From Patiria miniata (lineage: Eukaryota; Echinodermata; Asteroidea; Valvatida; Asterinidae), in NCBI RefSeq assembly GCF_015706575.1, contig NW_024037062.1, forward strand, positions 2,228,811 through 2,292,810: a DNA stretch of 64,000 nucleotides, read 5' to 3'. How positions within the stretch are numbered: the first letter of the stretch is position 1; every line of letters starts with the position of its first letter. The position numbers and the translations under genes are program-made. Of this stretch, positions 46,376-57,346 are shown piece by piece. A model generated the notes under the pieces. The model was not told the DNA's origin. It did no database searches and was given only the letters and a program-made list of their open reading frames with translations.

Positions 46376-48545
46376 CAACTAACTAAATATGGTTATTTGG
46401 GGGGCACCCTCCCTGTCACGCCGACCTGCCTGTAACATAGTTCATAATGTACGATCACTACATCAACCACAATGAATTTGAAAAACAACTTGCATGTGAC
46501 TACATATCATTGTTGATATGCAAATGTGATTTGCCTGACAGCCTTGTTGAACTTGGTGTTCTTCTGGAGCTTCTTCAGTGGCGCCACCTTCCCCCTGCCC
46601 TTGAAAGCACTGGTGCATTACTCCCCGAGAACACATAGGCCAAGTACCGGGCAAACATGACGATACACGTCAGATACCGACTCGTTATGGGCTTTTTCTG
46701 GCAGTACCGTACAGTTTCAATGGTCCAAAACCAGAAACGGGCCGTTGCTGGCTTGATTGTGGCAATACGGTTCCGTGTTGACGGCACAGAGTTGGTCCAG
46801 TGCTGGCAAACCTTAATGGTAGCACAATACAAAGCCTGAATCGGGCCAGTGCCGGCCCTCTTGCGACAAGTTGGATTAAAAACAAAATTATGGTTAACAG
46901 AATTTAAATTTACCTTTTGCCGGTGTACGGTTAAATATATTTTTAAAAATATTGTTAAACTAACTATAAAGTGTAAATCTGAAGAAGAAACTCTAACTTA
47001 GGAGTACGAGAATTTGTACAGGTTTTTTGCAATGTTGAAACTTGACAAAAGTAAAAAGTTAAAGGTGGATGTTTCCGTTACAGGAACTCGGACCCTCAAC
47101 TCCACAACCACCCCTTGGTTTCAGCAATGACTACTAACGGATATTTAAATGCAACTTGAAAACCTGATTTAAAAAAAAAATGGAGCAAGAAAATGTTGAT
47201 TTATTTTTTTAAAATTCCAGTCATGGAATATAGACTTGTACATGTAGACCCAAAAAATTGAGAGGTGGTAGCCAGATATGGATTGCTCTCCCCCCCCCCA
47301 TCCCTTTTTGTTATTGTCCTTCTAACCCTGCATGTTTGTTTGTCCCCTACATGTTTGTTTCTTGTTCCTCTGTCATTTACCTCTGAAGAAGGCCTGGCTA
47401 AGGCTGAAATGTAATGCCACTTTATTTGTGTTCAATGTCAATACCTTTACATATACTATAGAACATCGAGGAACCATACTTGCCTGATCTATCTTCTGTT
47501 AATCTGCCCGCCGTCATCATCGCCATTAGCCTATTTTAGAATATGGCCGAAACAATAGAAGGGAGCTGCCACAAACTGAATGTGGTGGGCGAGATGTACT
47601 TTTAGGATTCATGGCTCAGTGCCCACGCCTCTCTGCGTTTTGTACCGTGCCAGCGTATCGCCCACATCGGCTACTTTGCCTGGCGATTTACTTGAATATT
47701 TTAATGATTTACAAGTACGACATATTGCCAATATTTTAATCGTTATTGTGATGGCCGTAAACAGCATATAGCGATTAATGGAACACAAATCTTCTCGACT
47801 CATGCAACTGCAATTGACATTTAGGAAGGAGACGAGGCAGGCATGAGGTTACAATCAAGTATGAGCTTTATGTGGCCTCTCTGGGCTCCCTTACATTTTG
47901 TACTAAATTTAGTCAGGCACCATATGCAGACGTTGTTGTACTTTTGTAATTGTGCGTCTGGCAGCCAGACTGAGGGAGTGATGGTCATGTATCTGGAACA
48001 TGTAAACGTTTTTTTTAATTAGCGCGAGCAGACTAATGACCAGCGTGGCAGCTCATGCACGATTTCGATATCACTGTAGTGTGTGTTCCGACGTTACCGT
48101 TTTCTCTGACTTTTGTCTTGACTATCCAAATTTCGTGCATAAAATAGTATTTTTGACATGTACGGGATGTTTTTCTTTATTTATCGACATAGCTTCTTGA
48201 AGTAAAACAATCACACCACAAATATGATATGAGAGATCAAACTAAAGAAAATAGCATAGACTAAAATACATAATTTTGAAGTTAATCGTGTGCTACTTCA
48301 TTCAATTTGTTTTTGTGATCATGAATGCACCCGCCATCAGTAGTACCGATCGATAATAGCGCGGCGGCGACATGCAAATGGGGGGACTCAAATGCGTCCC
48401 TGTAAGGGAGGCCAAGATAGAGGGCGACCTTTCATATGTTAATTGACGTTGAAGGCACTCATCTTAGCATCCTAAGATCATTTTGTTGCTAGAGACTCTG
48501 GGTTGCAGAAAAGACCCATGATCCTTCTTTTTGTTAATAAAATGA
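46376..48545. other. Intergenic, upstream of the second F5/8C gene copy
   Basis: I searched by eye for counterparts of exons 1 and 2 of the first gene and found none. About 46640-46870 holds degenerate GGCCAGTRCCGG/GGGCCGTTGCTGG-like repeats. At 47378-47413 there is CTGAAGAAGGCCTGGCTAAG followed by GCTGAAATG, which resembles a decayed hammerhead-like motif of retroelement ends. Confidence 0.45.
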
Positions 48546-48680
48546 GATTTGGTACAAAACCTGTTCTTGAAACATCGCACATTGGAAGATGGTCGAATCT
48601 CGGATGAAAGCATCACAGCTTCGTCTTTTTGGCACAACTTGGCTGACTTCGCCCCACCCAGGGCCAGGCTTAATAATCAA
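48546..48680 (+). CDS. Exon-3-like segment of the second F5/8C copy
   Basis: In frame from LEDGRISDESITASSFWHNL to RARLNNQ, donor GTAAGC in phase 1. The frame opens only after a TGA at 48543-48545, and no AG acceptor lies between that stop and the conserved part except the weak ATTGGAAG at about 48582. The true exon start is therefore unclear. Confidence 0.6.
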
Positions 48681-49130
48681 GGTAAGCATTTGTATTTCAG
48701 ACTAATCACGTTATACTTCGTACAGCCATTTAAAAGAAAATACAGTTGTTTCACCCTAAAGGGGCCGGGACGGAATCCGCCCCCACCCCACCTCAACGTT
48801 TCCGCGATAGCCTTGAAAAAAAAAGTTCGCGACCCGAGTTGTTGTGACTTTTTAGCCTCGAGCCTTGCGCATCTTTTGATTACCAAAATCATAACAAATT
48901 TTAGTGATACTCAAAACTGAATTTCCCCATTCGTGCATATATGAATAATTAATTAGCCAGAATTCCAAAACCCTTTAACCTTTAGTCATGAAATTTCTTG
49001 TATATGTTCATGATAATTTGTTCTATGCATGTACAGAGTTTCAAAATGTTTTGCCACTTGATGGCCGACATCTAAGGGGGGACGGAATCCCCCCCCCCCC
49101 CCCGGCTGAGAGATGGTCAAAATAACCTGC

Positions 49131-49770
49131 ACCCGATTTCATCAAATTCTTCGTATAAACGTACGATGTATCACAGCGCTGCGATGCGTCGTATTTCTAC
49201 GATGCGTCACAGCTGCGATGCGTCCGGCGATCCATTTCACAAAACACGTCGTTAGTGCGACGCGTCGTAGGTGTATTTATAGCACAACTCGGTGATCATT
49301 TTATGTCTTTAGTCAGCGAACAGTAAATAGTCATCTGATATTCAACAATCAGTTGTCGGATCTCCGCCCAAAATTTGTTAAAACGTCAAATAAAATGGCG
49401 GCCGTGTGATGCAATTTTAAAGGAAAACAAGCTGTATGCAATTTTAAAGGAAAACAAGCTCTCAGTGGAGGGTATAGCTACTTTGAAGTTTTAACTGCAA
49501 TATTCCAGGTTATTTCATAATTATTCAATGAATTTTCTATTTACAACTTTACACACACTGCCTCGGTATTATAATCTCGTTTATGTGATGATTAAGGTAT
49601 AAAACTGGCTAAGAAAAGGACACTTCTTGTTTGGCAATGACCACTTGAATACAACGCATTCAACACATCGCAAGTTTCGTTTAATGGATGATACGACGCA
49701 TCGCGAGTTGCGACGTGTTACACGTCGTAACTTGAGTTGCGACGCGTCGCATCGTTTAGTTAAATCGGGT
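49131..49770. mobile_element. TIR element with CGATGCGTC subterminal repeats (640 bp)
   Basis: Begins ACCCGATTT (49131-49139) and ends AAATCGGGT (49762-49770). Both subterminal regions are packed with GCGATGCGTCGTA-like and GACGCGTCGCATCG-like repeats in opposite orientation. Non-coding interior. Lies in the first visible intron of the second F5/8C copy. Superfamily not determined. Confidence 0.65.
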
Positions 49771-49849
49771 ACTGACCCTTTTAACTAAGGGATATTATTC
49801 GGCCTGAAATTCACGAAATTATTATGTTGTTAGGGTTGTTTCTTTATAC

Positions 49850-50305
49850 TCTTTCAAATGTCTTAAAAGGAAACTAACCTAATGTCTTACCATTCCTGAG
49901 AAAAGACGGATGAACAGTTGCTAACATCGCACGCGGTGGACTTTTGTGGCATACATATACGTATTTCCCGCCGTTTCCATTCAATGTACATTACACGTCG
50001 TGTGTGCGTCACATAATACACACAACACGAACACAAATGTTGTTTCTTGCACGTCCGCATTATGCAATAACTGTGCCAGGCCGGATTCACAACTAGCACT
50101 CAACAGCTCGATTTTTGAGACTCACAATTTTGACACCCAAAATTAGTTGTCGCATGGTTCACGCAAGAATCACACAAAAACAACCAGATTTAAATGATGG
50201 TTGGGAAGACGTTTATGTCCTACTATTAAATGTTTTTCCAAATTAATATAATTTCATTAAAATGCGTTTTGTAGCCCAATTGGGCTCATTCGCAATGTCC
50301 CTTCT
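49850..50305 (+). repeat. Dispersed repeat, copy 3 of 3
   Basis: GGAAACTAACCTAATGTCTTAC, then TTTCTTGCACGTCCGCA, CACTCAACAGCTCGATTTTT and GTAGCCCAATTGGGCTCATT, in the order seen at 6230-6590 and 44700-45080. Confidence 0.65.
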
Positions 50306-51051
50306 GTTGCACAGTTTACTGCTCGATTTGTGGTTGATTCGGAGTAACCTAATCCATTACGACTGTGCACTACAAGTAATGTGCGGACGTCAATAGTCGG
50401 AGGATGTCGGCAAAGCATCATCAGGAAATTATATGGGTCACGGGTCCCTGCTGCGCATTGTGATGCGTGCAGCTATCGTACGCGTAACCAGCAATGCGAC
50501 CAACCACCAAAGCGGTCCTGAAGAGCCGACGATACCATGGGCGTCGCTGCAGGGGGGGGGGGGTGTCACAACCCCCATTAGATATTTTTTGTAGGTAAAA
50601 TCATGGTGCTGTCGGCAAAAAAAATGAAGAATACAGAAAGAAGGAAAAGAAAGAGAGAAGAAAAATATATTGAGAATGTAAATATAATTAGACACTTTTG
50701 CTCAAAACCCTGCGGAGCTAAAATCCGGTTCTGAATTCCTTGGCAAAAAAATTGTACACTCTGTCAAGACTGTCATGTCGGCACGAGCTGCCGCGCGAGG
50801 TCGCTTCATATATACGGCGGTTGTCAGCTACAGCTAAGCAAAACACAAGCACGAGCTCGCTCGCCGGCACTTACGAATTCTGCTGATTCTTAGTGACGAC
50901 TTAGACCAGGGGCGGCGGAACTGAGCAAGTGCCCCTTTTTGGTGATGCCCCCCCAGTTTCAAACCCATTCCGCCGCCGCTGACTCAGAAGGGACGGAATG
51001 GTCCTTGCAGGTTGGGCGCACCCAGCGAAAGAGCGTGTCTCATTTATTTTC
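50306..51051. other. Intron sequence, nothing recognised
   Basis: Contains a G-run near 50550 and a purine-rich stretch near 50620-50670. No supported feature. Confidence 0.4.
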
Positions 51052-52283
51052 TTCGCTCGTACCCCCCGCCATGCAAACAGGACGCTGGGATACTCTGATG
51101 AATTCACGCTCTGATTGGTTGGATTTTGCGTAACCTGTGACCTGCGCGTCATCACGGTCATGACTCTGCAAGGTTTGAAACGGGCGTAAAGACTGATTCA
51201 TTACTTTTTTATTCCAGTTTAGGCAAAACAACAAATAAGTCGGTCTCTGGTCAGCGCGCGCGTCGATTTTAAGCATGCGCGTCGATCTTTTTTTTTTCCA
51301 AAATGATCTGCGGTAGCTCCAACAGCGCCCTCTATTTCCGCACCTCCTCATTTTTTTTTTAAAAAGAGCACCAAGGAATGGGAAATTGTACCAAGACAAA
51401 TGATCGAAAGCACCAAGGCAAATTATGGAGGACACCAATGTACATGAGGACACCAAAAGCAAAATAGTACACCACCTTGTCTGTACAATCCAAGCTTGAA
51501 GAAAACAACAACAACAACAACAAAAGCCGCGTGTACTGGCCGCGTCAATTCCGGAACTTTGGTCTGACCAGAAACCAAACATTTTTTTTGGGGGGGGGGG
51601 GCCTTAGAGAGTTTTTTTTTTTTTTCCGTTGAAAAGCATGTAGAAAATGAAAAGAATGTAGGAAATTCTGTAAAACTTATCTTTGATAAAAATTTACAAT
51701 TCCCCGCACTTGCTCAGGCTCCGTTTGAATCACGAACGGTCGGATTGCTTTATGCGACGCTCAAAATGTTGTCCACATGGTCCGCAATGAATTAGAAATT
51801 ACATCCGGTATGGAACTTTTTTTCTAGATTTTTTGCTAGAGGGGGGCAAAACATACTTGTCCCAAAAAGTTCTTGTATTTCTCAACAAATTATCGATTAA
51901 TCAGTTTTAGAGGGGGGCGGGCAGGGACATTTTGCTCCGCCAACTCATTAAATTTACACCACTATGACTTCGCACCCCTTTTTCTGGTTTTTTCCTCTTT
52001 GTTTTCTTCTTCATTTTTTTTTTTTTTTTTTTTTGCTTTTCCGGGGGGGGGGGCGGTGCAAGCGCCCCCTTGCCCCCCCCCCCCCACTCGCGACTCCCAT
52101 GGGAACGTGTGCATTTCCATGGGACATGTGCGAAGTTTTCGGATGTCATTTGCGCACTTAGGTCTTGAACAGCTACAGCCAGATTCTTTATACATAGGTC
52201 ATAGGCTACTTCCTTCACAAGATTCTGTGAAGCTCATCAGAGTATCCCAGCGTCCTGTTTGCAGGGCGGGGAGTACGAGCGAA
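51052..52283. mobile_element. MITE family A, copy 2 (1232 bp, expanded)
   Basis: The left TIR TTCGCTCGTACCCCCCGCCA (51052...) and right TIR ...GGGGAGTACGAGCGAA (to 52283) match copy 1 at 9893-10464. The internal palindrome CTTCACAAGATTCTGTGAAG lies at 52213-52232. Shared interior blocks include GTTGAAAAGCAT and GTCCACATGGTCCGCAATGA. Extra material at about 51215-51620 and 51815-52130 (rich in homopolymers) makes it twice as long as copy 1. The 180-codon minus-strand frame at 51040-51582 is not a gene. Confidence 0.78.
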
Positions 52284-52457
52284 ATTTCTGTCCAAGACAA
52301 CAGCGCGCACACATTACTGGCAAGCAAACCCATTGTAACTGTCCACAACGCTGTCTGAACTAGGTGCGGCTGCATGGCCCTGTCTGCGACGTATTCAATA
52401 CCACAGAACTCAGACTAGCTAGAGCTACAGCGCAATATCATATTACAAGCGCCCAAC

Positions 52458-53037
52458 TAGTCTGGTTCCCAGACCAAAAGATTCTGACTATTCCGGATGA
52501 ATATTAGGTCCGGTAGCCTCCGGTAGTCCATTGTATTACAATTTACATCACGTGACTGAAACGGGAGGACTTCCTCCTTTTTTTTTCCGAAAACGTCCAA
52601 AGTTTGCCGAATTCATTTCGTCGACAATCGGATAGCGCCCGAGTATTTCCGAGTACAATATATGTTTAATTAACTGCTAATTGCTTATTGAACACTGTTA
52701 AATGAGTTGATTATTAAAATCCATTTCTTTCATTGAAAACTTGAAATTCAATGACGATTGTGTGCATCAAGTATACTCGGATCGTACGGGCGAACTTTGC
52801 AGCGTCATGTACTGTTTTGAATTTGACGACCGTATGTTTATACGAAGCAATTGATTTATTTAAATATTTGATCAGAACATTAAAAGCTATTAGTGATTAG
52901 GTGAGGTCGGAAACGAAGCCGAGCTTTGAAAAAAGGCCGTCAATATCGTCATGTTTACTTTTAGCCACAGAGGCTGCCTGAGATACAATTTTAGACGTGA
53001 GCGTCGGGAATAATTGTCAGGTCTGGGAATCAGACTA
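52458..53037. mobile_element. TIR element with 9-bp target-site duplication (580 bp)
   Basis: Ends TAGTCTGGTTCCCAGAC (52458-52474) and GTCTGGGAATCAGACTA (53021-53037) are inverted with one mismatch. The flanks GCGCCCAAC (52449-52457) and GCACCCAAC (53038-53046) look like a 9-bp target-site duplication with one difference. Interior non-coding. The end sequence resembles the small elements at 8186 and 46242. Duplications of 8-9 bp are made by hAT- and Mutator-type transposases among others; the family is not fixed. Confidence 0.75.
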
Positions 53038-53046
53038 GCACCCAAC

Positions 53047-53590
53047 GGCCGTGCGCTGACCCACACACAGTCATCACGCCACACTGAGACACAGCAAAAG
53101 TACCGTTGAGATGAACTTTTTTTACTTACGTCATGTTCATAAATTTGATTTAAAAAACGGTCATGTTGAACTGAGGGATTTTCTTTAAACGACTACGGAG
53201 TAAAGATTATACCTTCTATGATCTTTTTTGGAAATAAAACCGAAATGTTAAAAAAGGGTTTCTACAAAAAAAAAATCATTTTTAAGCAGGAATTATAGGG
53301 GCGTCATGAAGTTTGTACGATACACTGTAAGTGCATGGACCACGTGTCGGCGTACAGGACTCACTGCATGACAGAACGAAGCAAATACAGACTCTTTTAT
53401 AGAATTTGCCTTTCAATACTAGACTAATATGCACATTTGGCATGGAACAAGTGCTTGAATTATGACTGTAGAAAAAAGAAAGCGTACAAATAACGACTTT
53501 AAAAGGGATATTTCTATTATCACATTTTTTTACGAATGGAAGAGGCACACAGACCATCGTTCGTGATCTTCTCTTTTTGTTGTTGTACAG
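53047..53590. other. Intron sequence before the exon-4-like segment
   Basis: AT-rich, ending in the pyrimidine tract and acceptor at 53590. Nothing else recognised. Confidence 0.45.
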
Positions 53591-53796
53591 GAAACGGTGC
53601 AGGGTGGTGTTACCATGCCCGTACTGATAATAGTCCATGGATACAGGTTGACTTCGTTGGCACAGTCACCATCTATGGTCTGATCACCCAGGGGCACGGA
53701 GATTACGACGTATGGGTGACGGAGTATCAAGTGACGTACAGTAACGACGGTCAGTCCTGGAATAAGGTGACTGTTGCAGACGGCACACCAGCAAAG
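53591..53796 (+). CDS. Exon-4-like segment of the second F5/8C copy
   Basis: Acceptor TTGTTGTACAG, donor GTATAT. Encodes GNGAGWCYHARTDNSPWIQV, then DFVGTVTIYGLITQGHGDYD and WVTEYQVTYSNDGQSW...PAK. One codon longer than the partner exon at 5611-5813, with no stops or frame shifts. Confidence 0.88.
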
Positions 53797-53824
53797 GTAT
53801 ATAGTCAGGTTGCATACAGTTATA

Positions 53825-54851
53825 ATCGTGACCGACTGGTCCAAAGCACCAAGCCTGGCACAAAGATTCTTATAGCCCTAGAGGAAATATTTAGAAGGGG
53901 TGACACCTGAAAATCTTTTGGGAAGAGTGCCTAATTTGCATATTAAAGCCTAATTAACCCTTGTCGTGTAATATACTTAGATGTATAGATGTATATTTTT
54001 TTTCTCCATTTTTGAAAAGTATATAATTGGGATTGTACTTATATATCCTTACTTAAAAAAACAACATTTTTTTTTAAAGAATATCGGAGACTTGAAGATT
54101 ATGAAGACATAATAAAGATCCAAAACGGCTACCATTAGGGGCCTATACCCTAAAGTTGCGCGCATAAGTTCCCTCAGATATTATCAAGTAGTCTCGCCAA
54201 ACCTCAGTATTGATGAGCTTCAAATTCACAAAGTTACTTAATGACACAGTTATCCTAACAAAATAAAATGGGAAATCATGTGAACAATTATATCATCTTG
54301 ATATTTATCCCACAAAAACAAAAAGGGCGGAATGAGGTGTCCGTAAATTGGGCTAAAAATTACGCCAAGCTTGACGTGTTCTGGACTTAATATCACAATT
54401 TTATTATTGTCCACATGATTTTCCATGAAGTTTTAATCGAGTAATTGTGCCAGTAAGCAACTTGATGAATTTTAAGCTCATCAATACTATTTGGCAAGAC
54501 TACTTGATGACATCTGGAGACAAGGTTAATGAGCACAACTTTAGAGTACGATAGTAGCCATTTTGGATCGTTACTATGTCCTCATAATTATCCAGTCAGT
54601 CTTAAATGCTTTCTTAAATGTTATTAAGGTAAGGATGTGTAAGTGGAATCCAAACATATACTTTTCAAAAAATAGAATTAAAAATGTACTCAAATATGGG
54701 AATAAATATATAAAACGTTAGGGATTAACGATTTATGCAAATTAGGCACCCTTCCCAAAAGAATTGCAGGTGTCACCCCTTCTAAATATCTTCTCTAAGG
54801 CTATAACAGCATATCTGCCAAGTTTGGTGCTCTGGACCAGTCGGTCACGAT
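53825..54851. repeat. Long hairpin: ~430-bp arms, ~150-bp centre
   Basis: The left arm (53825 to about 54272) and right arm (about 54425-54851) are inverted copies along their whole length, for example GACCGACTGGTCCAAAGCAC against GTGCTCTGGACCAGTCGGTC, and TAGAAGGGGTGACACCTG against CAGGTGTCACCCCTTCTA. They differ by scattered substitutions and small indels. It sits in the intron between the exon-4- and exon-5-like segments, starting 28 bp after the donor. It is probably a fold-back/MITE insertion. If transcribed, the RNA would form a long double strand. Confidence 0.9.
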
Positions 54852-55221
54852 CTTGTCAAAAATTGGGTCTGAGCCTTCTGACTAAAAGAAATGTTTCAAG
54901 GTATCAAAATGTCAAAAGTCGTTTTGCTGACTTTTGTTACGACATAATCAGTAGCGTTTTCAGCTTTTGATGTGAGGGGGCAACCGCACATCCACAGCGA
55001 AATGTAGACATGTTCTTTTTTTCTTCCGACACTTGGCCTCCGTAAAATCAAAAAGCGGGGGGGGGGGATGACCATTTTCCAAGTGGGGGCGCTCTTCAAA
55101 ACCATTATTATGCATACTGGAAAATAAATTATGGGCCAATTTTCACGGCGCATTGTAATGCCTTTTTGAGCTGGTTTACTTGGGGGGGGGGGGGGGGCTG
55201 ATGTCAGAACTCTCTAAACGT

Positions 55222-55389
55222 TAAATAATTAAAGGTTTGCGGAAACACCATGTGCGAATGATTTCTCAACTAAGAGAATGGTTCTGTAAGCAACCAGAGG
55301 TATAAACTCGACGTTCCGGTCAGTATGCTCTGATCGTCTTCTTGAGAAATTATTCGCACATTGTGTTTCCGAAAACCTTTAATTATTTA
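55222..55389. repeat. Short hairpin element, ~50-bp arms
   Basis: TAAATAATTAAAGGTTTGCG...GTGCGAATGATTTCTCAA (from 55222) pairs with TTGAGAAATTATTCGCACAT...CCTTTAATTATTTA (to 55389). The loop, read on the minus strand, holds AAGACGATCAGAGCATACTG followed by ACCGGAACGTC, a decayed hammerhead-like arrangement. Confidence 0.8.
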
Positions 55390-55399
55390 GTATCTCCAC

Positions 55400-55602
55400 C
55401 ATGCAAAGCCTCAAATCTTACTTCTCTAAACATTATTGGAAATACTTACTGAGCAAAATATCTTTCAAAAAATCATCCAGGGGGAGGGGGGGGGGCACGG
55501 TGCCCCTGCCCCTGCCCCCCCCCCCCTCTGGATATGCCACTGGGCATAATGAATCCATTCGAATGTCTACAATCTGAACACACCAATCTTCTTTTTGAAC
55601 AG
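55400..55602. other. Intron end with G/C homopolymer runs
   Basis: A CCAGGGGGAGGGG...CCCCCCTCTGG inverted G/C stretch lies at about 55478-55532, followed by the acceptor tract of the last exon. Confidence 0.5.
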
Positions 55603-55740
55603 TTCCCTGGTAACAAGGACAGGAACACCCTGGTAACTACTCGCCTGCCGTTTGCCTTGCGCACCAGAATCCTGCGCATTTACCCAACTAAATCGTATCA
55701 GGTGTGCTGCATGAGGTTTGAAGTGATTGGCTGCTATTAG
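55603..55740 (+). CDS. Exon-5-like segment of the second F5/8C copy
   Basis: Acceptor CTTTTTGAACAG. Encodes FPGNKDRNTLVTTRLPFALR, TRILRIYPTKSYQVCCMRFE and VIGCY, then TAG. Same length as exon 5 of the first gene. The strand motif HPTEWNVHC reads YPTKSYQVC here, so the conserved tryptophan is replaced. Confidence 0.87.
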   Translation, partial: FPGNKDRNTLVTTRLPFALRTRILRIYPTKSYQVCCMRFEVIGCY

Positions 55741-56905
55741 TCAGACTCGTTACATTGCCGACGAGTGAGTGAAATGATTTCAACGTCAAAAGGTCGCTCT
55801 GTCGTAGAACAAAACGAAAATATTCATGCTTGTAAATACCGGCTCTACTCACGAATTATTCGGTAGTTTGAATGAAATTTGATGAATATTATAAGTTCTT
55901 TTTATTTTATTTTTTTTTATTTGTGAATCTATATTACTGATGCATTTAAAATGCACACTGGTTAATCGTTAGTCAGGGTGGACGTATAGATAATTAGCTG
56001 ATTGATAAGACTTAGAGTGAAAACAAACCCTGGGAGTACACTTTAAAAAGAAAGGCAAATCTCCAGGGAAATCTGGACAGTCGTAGAGCAAGGTTGCTTT
56101 TTCCTGTGTACTTTAAGGACTTAATAACTTTAGAACATGACAACAAATAAGAGAAATGTTATGTACGAATTTAAGAAAGAAATTTCCTCATCATAAAAAA
56201 AGAAGAATTATTATGTGTTAGTTGCTAGAAGGAACGGTGTGTCTATAAAGAATCTGTATGGGAGAAATTATTATCCCGAAATTGTGTAATTCGGAAAAAA
56301 AACATTTGAGAAACACTCGCTCTATTTATTTCATAATAAGCCCAAATCTTGGGGCGGATTCAGCTTCTGATTACTGTTATGATACCAGTAAAATGGCCCC
56401 CCCCCAAAAAAAAAAGGAATTCTAAAGTTGCTATATTTTTAAATAGTGTTAAAGAATGGCGGGGAAATCATCGTGGATTTCACAATTTTCAGGGCGGGGG
56501 GGCATGCCCCAGACCCCCAGCAAGTCACAGCCTCTTCACATCCCCCCTTAACATTACCCCCCCCCCATGTTTTCTGAATGGTAAATTCGCCCGTGAAGCT
56601 GTTTGTATTAGCACATGTATAAGTCAAAAGACCTTTATCAAGGGTACGCCATCTTGAAAATCAAAGCGTGGCATAACGCAAACAAACATGGCGGCGTAAC
56701 TATTGTGTGCGGTGAACGATTTACTTTCGCAATATTACACCAGATTGACATTCTTATAAATGGATGGATAGCTCATTACCCCGCAACATCAATCAGCATA
56801 GGTAGGTCACGTCTTATTGTATTTTGAAGAAGGATCTGAATATATAAAGCCCAAAACAAGTGGCCAGACTGAAGTTTCCATGTCTGAGTATAATATGCGT
56901 AGGCC
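55741..56905. other. Downstream flank of the second F5/8C copy, nothing recognised
   Basis: Presumed 3' UTR and intergenic DNA with homopolymer runs at about 56396-56416 and 56490-56570. No supported gene. Confidence 0.4.
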
Positions 56906-57346
56906 TATACAGGATGAGTAAAAACAAACACGAAACCCAAATGTCGGGACCATTGTTTTGATGAAGTTCTGCATGTAGCACTTTCAAAATCTGGAATATG
57001 AAAGCTGAATTCATGAGCTTTTTTTAGTACATAAATCATTCGATCACAAAAAGGTAAGTGTTCTTTCAGCAAAACGAAAAAAAAATCACATAGGGATGTA
57101 TGTGAATTGTTTTCGGTTTGCTGAAAAAAAACCGCACACTTTTTGTGTGATCCGTTGACAGAACTTTAAAACGGTGGTTGTGTTTAAAATTCCTTAACTT
57201 GAAAAGCAAATAAATGATTTGAATAATTCTTGTACTAAAAGAAAGCTCATAAATTGAGCTTTTATATCCTAGATTTTGAAAGTGCTATGCAGAACTTCAA
57301 TAGAACAATGGTCTCGACATTTGGGTTTTTTTTCTCACCAAGTATA
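56906..57346. repeat. Hairpin element, ~130-bp arms
   Basis: Left arm (56906 to about 57050: ACCCAAATGTCGGGACCATT, GAAGTTCTGCATGTAGCACT, TTCAAAATCT) pairs with the right arm (about 57220-57346: AGATTTTGAAAGTGCTATGC, AGAACTTC, AATGGTCTCGACATTTGGGT). Non-coding. Confidence 0.85.

Larger units (their letters stand above)
48546..55740 (+). pseudogene. Second F5/8C gene copy, three exons, 5' end missing or degraded
   Basis: Exons at 48546-48680, 53591-53796 and 55603-55740 correspond to exons 3-5 of the gene at 5358-11724, with the same intron phases (1 and 0), GT-AG borders and stop position. Over SPWIQVDF to the end of exon 4 I count 42 identical residues of 55. Exon-3-like sequence is intact from EDGRISDESITASS onward, but the region for the first cysteine and EPLGM is out of frame and about four bases shorter, no acceptor precedes it, and no signal-peptide or exon-2 counterpart is found. 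Either the copy is a decaying duplicate or its 5' exons differ and lie where I could not see them. It is head-to-head with the first gene. Confidence 0.6.

Noticed and set aside
51040-51582. 180-codon minus-strand frame
   Set aside because: Lies across a MITE end and homopolymer or CAA repeats, which open the frame artificially (runs of Cys and Lys).
5358-55740. Whole-locus inverted duplication centred on the array
   Set aside because: Only the F5/8C exons match in inverted orientation. Intron repeats shared between the sides run in the same direction and sit at unrelated places.
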